DNA from: Sipunculus nudus
Lineage: Eukaryota; Annelida; Sipuncula; Golfingiida; Sipunculidae
NCBI GenBank assembly: GCA_026874595.1
Contig: CM049316.1
Span: 59,653,676 to 59,717,675 of the forward strand
Length of the DNA: 64,000 nt
Reading direction: 5' to 3'
The translations under genes were made by a program, and so were the position numbers. Below the pieces are notes generated by a model. It ran no database searches and had not been told where the DNA came from. It saw only the letters and a program-made list of their open reading frames with translations. How positions within the stretch are numbered: the first letter of the stretch is position 1; each line of letters begins with the position of its first letter. Below, in pieces: positions 57,412-64,000 of the stretch.

Positions 57412-58755
57412 TCAGAGAAAATGGATCCATTCGGTATCGGAATCGCGTGTGGGAACTGAGCGTGCATAACATTCTATTGTATAATTCTTGCCTCTGTTAT
57501 TGTCCCAGTACTCCTGACCGCTCACTGCAAATCTTATTGCTAATTCCAGCTTATTGCCGACACCAAAATACTTAGGTATGCCCAGCTGGAAGGAAAACCT
57601 GTCCGTTGCACCATCATTTGAATTGAGTACGTAACTAGCGCAAATATCTCTCGTGTTCATCCAGTTATCAGTTGTGTACCGTACAGTTACGTATTTGTGG
57701 AAGGCCACATTAGCAACACGTATTGTACCGGTAACAGTTAAAGATTTATCATCAATCATGCAGTTTTCTAGGCATACATACTCGGCCAAAACCCTCTTGA
57801 TAAAGTCAGGTTCAGCCCCGGGCTGCATGAAACTTGCAGTGAGGTACCTGTTACCTTCAGTGGCTTTAAACTCCTGAACCCCGGATTTTAGATCTTTAAC
57901 GGCAGAAGCGGGGATTTCTGGTGGGGCATCAAGATTGAGAATATGTCTAACAGATTCTAGGTCTAGTCCAAGGGCATCCGCGAATCGCACAGCTTTTTTC
58001 CTCCGCGGTGTTCCTGGTGGGGTTTTATAGGTTTTCAGAGATGAGCTCCGCCTGACCGGCTCTGCATGTAAATATTCAAACTCAGCGTCTTCAAAACCAC
58101 CACTTCCATATTTCTTAGGTTCGAGGTCCGGGCTGTTGGGCTGCGGGGGCCGCCCAGCAAATGTTTCTGGGGACAGTGCATCGATATTGGTAAGGGTGAG
58201 CATGACTGGGCTTTTCACTGGCTCCGAAGACTGTGACAGCTCAACGTCCGTTTGTTCATCATCGTCATACGTTTGTAAACTATTGCAGTCAATCGAACCG
58301 TCCAAATCACTGCATATTGAGCCAGTAGGGGTATTCACATCAGAATCGAATTGCTCACTAACTGTAGAAACCGAGGTATCTGTCATACGAGTGTAATCTT
58401 CAGAATAATTAGTGTCAGAATCGGATACTATACTCATCTGTCGCATCGCCTCGCATTCTGCCCGAGATGGTACGAAAGTGCTGTGAGAGTTCCTTTCAAC
58501 ACTTTCTGCGGTTCCATTACTTGCCCGTGCTGTCTGCATCCCGCCCCGTTTGCAGGTACACTTACAGGTAAGCCTGCTGGCTGTGGAAGCCCCAGTCCTG
58601 CTGGTGATGCTACAACAAGCACTGTTTTCTCTTCCTGGGCGCCTGCGCAAAAAAGCCTCCTGTAACTTGGCACAGTGTAATGCCGACGGGAAGTTACCAC
58701 AGTAGCTTAGATTTCGAGGCAGATACCTTACAATGTCGCCCTCTAGCTCCACCAT
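57412..58755 (-). CDS. PPP1R3: Protein phosphatase 1 regulatory subunit 3 family (glycogen-targeting subunit, CBM21)
   Basis: Role (known for the family): tethers the PP1 catalytic subunit to glycogen so that it dephosphorylates glycogen synthase and phosphorylase, favouring glycogen synthesis; acts at cytosolic glycogen particles. Seen: 447 residues uninterrupted in one exon. A Ser/Asp-rich, probably disordered stretch covers about residues 100-185. A basic, phosphorylatable stretch (RRSSS 235-239, TPPGTP 245-250) leads into the PP1-docking RVxF motif KKAVRF (253-258), followed by ADALGLDLESVRHIL. A CBM21 domain covers about 325-430: GTIRVANVAFHKYV starts at 343, TTDNW ends it near 365, and the substrate-binding motif WDNNRGKNYTI is at 417-427. 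Start: the frame stays open four more codons upstream through two TTG codons to a TAA at 58774-58776, but 58755 is the first ATG and has A at -3 and G at +4. Stop is TGA at 57412. Closest kin appear to be PPP1R3B/C/D and insect glycogen-binding subunits; the exact orthologue is unresolved. An upstream non-coding exon is possible. Confidence 0.95.
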   Translation of the reverse strand: MVELEGDIVRYLPRNLSYCGNFPSALHCAKLQEAFLRRRPGRENSACCSITSRTGASTASRLTCKCTCKRGGMQTARASNGTAESVERNSHSTFVPSRAECEAMRQMSIVSDSDTNYSEDYTRMTDTSVSTVSEQFDSDVNTPTGSICSDLDGSIDCNSLQTYDDDEQTDVELSQSSEPVKSPVMLTLTNIDALSPETFAGRPPQPNSPDLEPKKYGSGGFEDAEFEYLHAEPVRRSSSLKTYKTPPGTPRRKKAVRFADALGLDLESVRHILNLDAPPEIPASAVKDLKSGVQEFKATEGNRYLTASFMQPGAEPDFIKRVLAEYVCLENCMIDDKSLTVTGTIRVANVAFHKYVTVRYTTDNWMNTRDICASYVLNSNDGATDRFSFQLGIPKYFGVGNKLELAIRFAVSGQEYWDNNRGKNYTIECYARSVPTRDSDTEWIHFL

Positions 58756-58803
58756 GTTCAACAAATGTTCTGCTTAAATGACTGAGTTCACTATCCCTAC
58801 CCA

Positions 58804-58811
58804 TATTTATA
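58804..58811 (-). promoter_or_regulatory. TATA-like box upstream of PPP1R3
   Basis: TATAAATA on the minus strand, about 49 bases before the PPP1R3 start codon. If used, the 5' UTR would be very short (about 20 bases), so it could equally be a chance match in AT-rich DNA. A long (TA)n array lies a further 180 bases upstream, within the presumed promoter region. Confidence 0.2.
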
Positions 58812-58986
58812 TCACATGTGCTCACGGATGTAAGTAAACAAGTGCGGACCGTCCATGCCAGTCCAGTCGTAGGCCGGTGCACAGATATCAGAGGTAACCC
58901 TTTTCAAGGTCGTTGTGTCCCTGGTAAGAAAAAACTTAAGTTGATAGCGGAAACGAAATTTATTCTCAGCTGTCAAACAACGGTTT

Positions 58987-58989
<3 letters not shown>

Positions 58990-59071
<82 letters not shown>

Positions 59072-59080
59072 TATATATAC
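58990..59080. repeat. (TA)n microsatellite upstream of PPP1R3
   Basis: About 90 bases, 235-325 bases upstream of the PPP1R3 start codon. Length changes here could alter promoter spacing. Confidence 0.95.
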
Positions 59081-59089
59081 ACACACATA

Positions 59090-60360
59090 TATACATACAT
59101 ATATAAATAAAATACTGCTTTTATTTTTTTAGTTGAAAGGCCTATTTGGTCGTATATGGGATCAACCTCGTTTAGTTCTTATAGGCACTCAACAGATATA
59201 TTAAGTATAACTGTAAATGATAATTATATGTTATATCAATTTGCTAAATTATGATTAAGGTAGTTATAATAGTAACTTCTCTGCTCTTATTTTTACCGTC
59301 AGTAATATATACATGTATAGTAAAATATGGATGCTTCATTAACAGCACGGTTAATGGTTTAATTGCTTGTTCGGTCAGAATTTACTTGACATTTAAATAC
59401 AACTGTAATTGGGTAAATACAGTATTTATAAAAATGAATTTCCTATTACCTTTTAATGACCACAATTTTATTTTATTATATATATCACGTTTTAGATTTA
59501 TAATGCAGTAATGAACCATAATTAATAAATGAATAATTGGGTTTCATTCGTTTTAATATAGGAAATATTAAAACATATAAAAACATATACAAAAAAACAT
59601 TATTATGTCCAGGCTGTACAGTCAAGTAAACACATCCCCTTTCCTTGACCCCCTTATACTGTGTTTCTTGCTCCTGTTCACACGCTTGTGGAGCGGCGTT
59701 AAATATCTCGTTGTCAATACAGCGTTTGTGTTTTACCTACTTCGGAATAATAATGAGGAGGGCGGGCATAAGCTCATGTTAATTCACGAATTTTCTCGAC
59801 GCCTTGACATTCTAGCCACTCAGAGGACAAAATATGCGATCGAAGGTTGAATACATTAGGGCCTCCACGTGGTGTGTGTATTGTGAAAACAAACCATATA
59901 AAGCCTGATGACGACAACGGGCTCATCCCGTACTGACCAGAAACTACCGGCATGGTTTTTTACTGGATCATTACAGTTTGTCTGCATAATTGTGTCACTC
60001 GGTGCACGCAAGGCAGATTTGTGACTGAAAACATTAAAACATTATTTTCTTATCTATGGTGCAGAAATTCTTCACTGCAAGCAAATTTTCCCTGCCTCCA
60101 ACGTTTCGCAGTGAGCGTATTGCCATCTTGTGGAGACAAGTAACATTAACTGAAGAGTCCTATGTACATGTATACGTGTTGTATCTGAATCCGGTATTTA
60201 ATTTGAAAATTAACAAGAAGTGAAATTTATATGCTATTATATCATTAATTTTTATTCTTCTCAAGGCAAGGTGTGACATTAGCTAAGGTGATAAGAAAAA
60301 AATTCCAATGGTTAAGTATACATATGTTTAATTTGGCCACTCTCTCTCTCTCTCTCTCTC
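59090..60360. other. No gene seen upstream of PPP1R3
   Basis: An 81-codon ATG frame at 59605-59850 with a hydrophobic stretch (LILCFLLLFTRLW) is unrecognised and unsupported. Confidence 0.45.
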
Positions 60361-60364
60361 ATAT

Positions 60365-60580
60365 CAGGGGCGGATCCAGGAATTTTGGAAAGGGGAGGGT
60401 CACGCCCAGGAAGACTGAAAGAAAACCTAAAAAAATCATTTAGTCCGGGGGGTAGGGGGTCAAGGTCGCCAAATTTGGGTTTTAAATGTTTTAAAAAAAA
60501 AAGAATTCTTGGCTCCAAAGGGGGGGGGGGGGTTCGGAACCCCCTTAAACCCCCCCCCCCCCCTCTTGGATCCGCCGCTG
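60365..60580. mobile_element. GGGGCGGATCC-family TIR element (hAT-like)
   Basis: Begins CAGGGGCGGATCCAGG and ends TTGGATCCGCCGCTG. The interior has poly-A, poly-G and poly-C runs. CTCATAT precedes and CTCATAC follows, a possible 7-8 base duplication, but the left copy overlaps a (TC)n run and is weak. Partial relatives lie at 18.1, 20.1, 39.6-39.8 and 41.4-41.6 kb. Confidence 0.65.
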
Positions 60581-60629
60581 CTCATACACCAATCACGTAA
60601 CACATATATGTGACATATATATGAAACTA

Positions 60630-60631
<2 letters not shown>

Positions 60632-60677
<46 letters not shown>
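60632..60677. repeat. (TA)n microsatellite
   Basis: Array with one TATTATA interruption, 50 bases after the GGGGCGGATCC element. Confidence 0.9.
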
Positions 60678-60682
<5 letters not shown>

Positions 60683-60689
60683 CAAACAC

Positions 60690-62130
60690 ATGCACAGACA
60701 TGCCTGCATACACAAACCTGTCGTGGGACCTGTAGTGTGTACATGTGTTCTATAACACATCATGTACAATCATTCATGTACATAAAACTGAAGCAAAGAT
60801 TTTTTAAAATTATGTACCGATCTTAATTTTTCATCTTAATCACTCTATATACAAGTTTCAAAAAAGGCTTATCGCACACACCTTCCGTACGTTGTGGGAG
60901 GCTATAATGCGCGACTTATTACATAAAAAAACATGATAAATAGCGGATTATACGGTTTGTGCAAACATGCCACCGGATGTCTGTAATCACTGACAGACCC
61001 AATTTGACAAAACATGTCAGAGTCATACACAAAAAAACACCTGCAGGAAGTACGATTAGTATAAGTATATGAAATGTATGTATTTGATATTATTTTTAAA
61101 TATATAGTACTTCATAATTCCAAACTAAAAAAAATAAATATATTTTATTTTTTTACACATTTTTTAATTGACTGCGCAGTAATTTGTTGAATGTATGAAA
61201 TGGGAATAATACTTCATCCGCATTTCCACACAAAAAGATATTTAATTTATGGTATCAAACTAAAAGTATTCAAAACACAATGTACAAGTCTGTGCCGAAT
61301 CCCGTAAAATCAATCAAATTGATTTGATGGGGACGGCTAACTGCAATTACATTAAATGAAGTCTACAATCGCCGGGCGATCACAACATACCTGAACGTTT
61401 TGAAAATCTGGTGTGTCCATTTACAAATACAGTACATATAAGTCACTGACTACTGGCCCCCTGTGCACGTTTGCAAACAAACGGTACAAGTGCCCAAGAG
61501 GTACATGCCCAAAGGCCACTGTCCTGTACTACATGGTGTGGGTACATGCCTGCCAAAGGTATTTAGTGAAACAAGCATTTAGAATTAAGGCGGTCACGGT
61601 AACCTCCACCAAAAAAGGGTTAAAAATAAGGAACGTGTCTCATATACTACATGAATATATATAGCTCTTAATTGTTGATAAGGCCTGATGGCATGTTCAA
61701 CTTTTCATGCTAGACGCTTGCACACGAAAAATAATGACGTGTTGCATTAATGTTCTAACTGGAATCTAATAACAAAATGTAGTAACACTAGACCTCCAAA
61801 TTATATGTGAAAAAAAATAATTAGCGTCATTTAAAGAAAATCTTTAAGAAATACCCTTCTTTTTTAGAGAGTGATTCTGTCGGCCTTGTTGACTCCCACT
61901 AAGCCACCATTACGCAATCACATTCCCGGTTATTAACAAGTGACCCATGGGTCATGATGCTCAGCCGACTGACATGTTGACAATATGTCCTTGCACAGGC
62001 AACTAATTAAGAAAATGTAGGTGGCATAATCGTTCATGCATATATGATTAAGTTCATAAAGACCCACAAGCACTCCAAAGTCGATGACAATCCAACCAGC
62101 CTTTCCAGAGGAATCTAGAAATTTGTGTGT
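60690..62130. other. No gene seen
   Basis: AT-rich, short frames only. Confidence 0.5.
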
Positions 62131-62134
62131 ATTT

Positions 62135-62915
62135 TGCTTTATTTCTGGGGTGCTCAAACATACCCAGAAACTGAGAATATAGGTCACAGTGACCCAATTT
62201 CAGGTTTCTGTGGAGAACATTTGAGGAATTCTCAGGATGTCAAGTTAGAAGATTCTGGGTCCAATGGTTATGACTTGTGCCCTATTTTGGTATCATTTTC
62301 TCAATTATTCTATAAGCCCGATAGCATGGTGAATATGGGAAACAGAGATCTAATTTCAGGTGTCTGAAGAAAAATGTTTTGAGGAACTCCCAAGTTAAAA
62401 GATTCTAGGTCCAATGATTATGATTTGCGCCCTGCTTTTGATCAATTTTTTTTTATCAAAATAATTCTGGGGGTATTTATAAGCCCAAAAGCTCGGAGAA
62501 TATGGTTAACAGAGACCTAATTAAAGGTTTCCAAGGAGATTTTTCATGGAACTCCCTTGATGTCAAGTTAGAGTATTCCAGGTCCAATGGTTACAATTTG
62601 TGCCCTGTTAATAGACAACCACATCTTTGAAGGTATTAAAAAAAAAATAGAGAGAAAATGCGTACTAGAGCTTTTGTATCAAATTTTTAGTTATATTGGG
62701 GGTTCTTCTGAGCCCAGTAGCTCGCAGAATATGGGTAACAGAGACCTAATTTTAGGTTTCCAAGGAGTTTTTCCATAAACCTCCTAGCATGTCAAGTACG
62801 AAGATTCCGGGTCCAGCGGTTACGATTTGTGCCTAGTTAAAGTACAGACGGACGGACGCCGGGAAAAGAGTGATCGCTATAGCTCAGCTATAGTCAGCTG
62901 AGCTATAAATGGAAC
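62135..62915 (+). repeat. Four-fold tandem expansion of a repeat A end module
   Basis: About four units of 150-165 bases, each with AGCYCGVAGAATATGGGTAA-like, CAGAGACCTAATTTYAGGTT-like, CTCYYDGGATGTCAAGTTAG-like and GGTCCAATGGTTAYGATTTG-like blocks. They end in GACGGACGGACGCCGGG and TAGTCAGCTGAGCTATAAA. The single unit in repeat A copy 2 is at 28265-28410. Degenerate and non-coding. Confidence 0.65.
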
Positions 62916-62919
62916 AAAT

Positions 62920-64000
62920 ATATGAAAATTTAGGGAAAAAATAAAACATGTAAATCCGAATAAAATATACACGAACAACAATATTGGCAAGTGGGTTGCT
63001 GCAGAATTCGCTGCAAAACAGCCGCACATTTGCAGCGACTGTTAGCTGTAACACTGCAAAACAAGCTTCGCCTACGTTTACAGTAAAACCAAGCAGAAAG
63101 ACACGTGTTTTACTGGCACCAGTGCCCTGGCGTGCTTTCAGTTCTAATACATTTAATTACGCCCACAAAGAAACCTCATTTTACGGCTGTAGGACTGATT
63201 AATCTATAAAACCCAACGCATGATATAATGATTTACACGCTCCCCTTTCATGACTTGAATGTTTCTTATGTCTTCGACAGAGCTGTATTTCTCTGGTGGT
63301 CCCGCTTCTAGGTTAACCTGAGCTAAACGAATAACCAATCCAATTATCCCTGATCTGAATACGGTATGGTGTATACGTGAGTCAGACACGAATGGTCAGG
63401 TCAAATTATTAGCCTCCATATCAAAAGATTTATAATAATTACCAGCGACACCCGATGGTATCTACAGGCAGACACGCTTGATATTGCAGATAATATATAT
63501 ATAAAAAAGATTGACCATCCATTGGTTTCGGCAGATTTGATAGAATAAAATAGGCATACATAATCATTATTCTTTCTCCGCAAGTTGGCGCGCGAGATGT
63601 TTTATACGTCACCCCCGGTTTGTTTGTCAGCAAATTTGCACTAAGTTCTTTACAGTTTTTGCTGAAATTTTGTGGAGAGTTTGGAAATCATCCACGAAAT
63701 AATCCTTTAAAATTTGGAGGTAATCTGGTTCACAATAACAGAACTTTTAATTCAAATGATCCTGTCCCATTTTTACGGCTATTTCATCATAATAGAGCTA
63801 TTGATCCATATTAGTAGGTGGCTTTGTATTGGAAGTGACCTGGGATTGGGGTGTTGAACCGTGACAAAGTTTCATGAGGACCAACCTGGCGCGGGTTTAT
63901 TATTTTGACTATGTTGCTAATAATTATATAATTATATATTGTTAAATCACAGTAAGATCAATTACCAAAAATCTTCTAATTAAGATGCGCATATATACAT
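62920..64000. other. No gene seen
   Basis: 63660-63870 includes a short dispersed block (TTGGAGGTAATCTGGTTCAC, TCAAATGAT) shared with 5.77 kb. Confidence 0.45.

Noticed and set aside
58351-58700. Plus- and minus-strand frames overlapping the PPP1R3 N-terminal region
   Set aside because: Shadows of the real coding frame.
58812-59132. Overlapping frames on both strands upstream of PPP1R3
   Set aside because: Created by the (TA)n array; not a 5' extension of the gene.
1-64000. CRISPR arrays, operons or bacterial mobile elements
   Set aside because: The window is animal nuclear DNA; spaced repeats here are satellites, microsatellites or transposon arms.

Overview
This is an AT-rich animal nuclear genome window with very few genes and many repeats. 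The one secure gene is a glycogen-targeting subunit of protein phosphatase 1 (PPP1R3 family), an animal protein. The repeat profile suggests a mollusc, probably a bivalve: long (TA)n arrays, poly-C/poly-G runs, a tRNA-derived SINE, many short non-autonomous TIR elements, and tandem modules carrying GTCTGTCTGTC and CAAGGTCAAGGTCAC. The clade is my inference; I could not search a database.

Layout. 0.2-2.3 kb: direct and inverted modular repeats. 3.3 kb: a piggyBac-like MITE with TTAA duplications. 6.65-7.18 kb: a TIR element. 8.3-8.65 kb: degenerate tandem units with CRE-like TGACGTCA palindromes. 9.2-10.5 kb: a long dispersed repeat with nuclear-receptor-like half-sites; its inverted copy is at 27.5-28.5 kb and an amplified relative of one end is at 62.1-62.9 kb. 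10.56-10.88 kb: a hAT-like MITE with a perfect 8-bp target duplication. 12.3-13.8 kb: two of four copies of a repeat with an invariant ATGCAAATATTTTCGTCA core (others at 25.2 and 35.1 kb), plus a 147-bp triplication. 15.5-17.5 kb: SINE copies, a TIR element and tandem repeats. 20.1-23.9 kb: several MITEs, some inside (TA)n. 38.5-41.6 kb: GAGTCC-rich and GGGGCGGATCC-type elements. 45.48-47.51 kb: a 2.03-kb TIR element whose arms are packed with GTGTCG/CGACAC. 49.2 kb: a pogo/Tigger-like MITE. 57.4-58.76 kb: the PPP1R3 gene on the minus strand. 60.4 kb: another GGGGCGGATCC element.

Nearly all other open frames are short, begin with non-ATG codons, or cross microsatellites and repeats, and are not reported as genes. 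The best unexplained structures are the GTGTCG-armed element, the four-copy octamer-core repeat, the half-site-bearing repeats and two predicted CTCF-like sites. All of these are sequence observations; functions are inferred.
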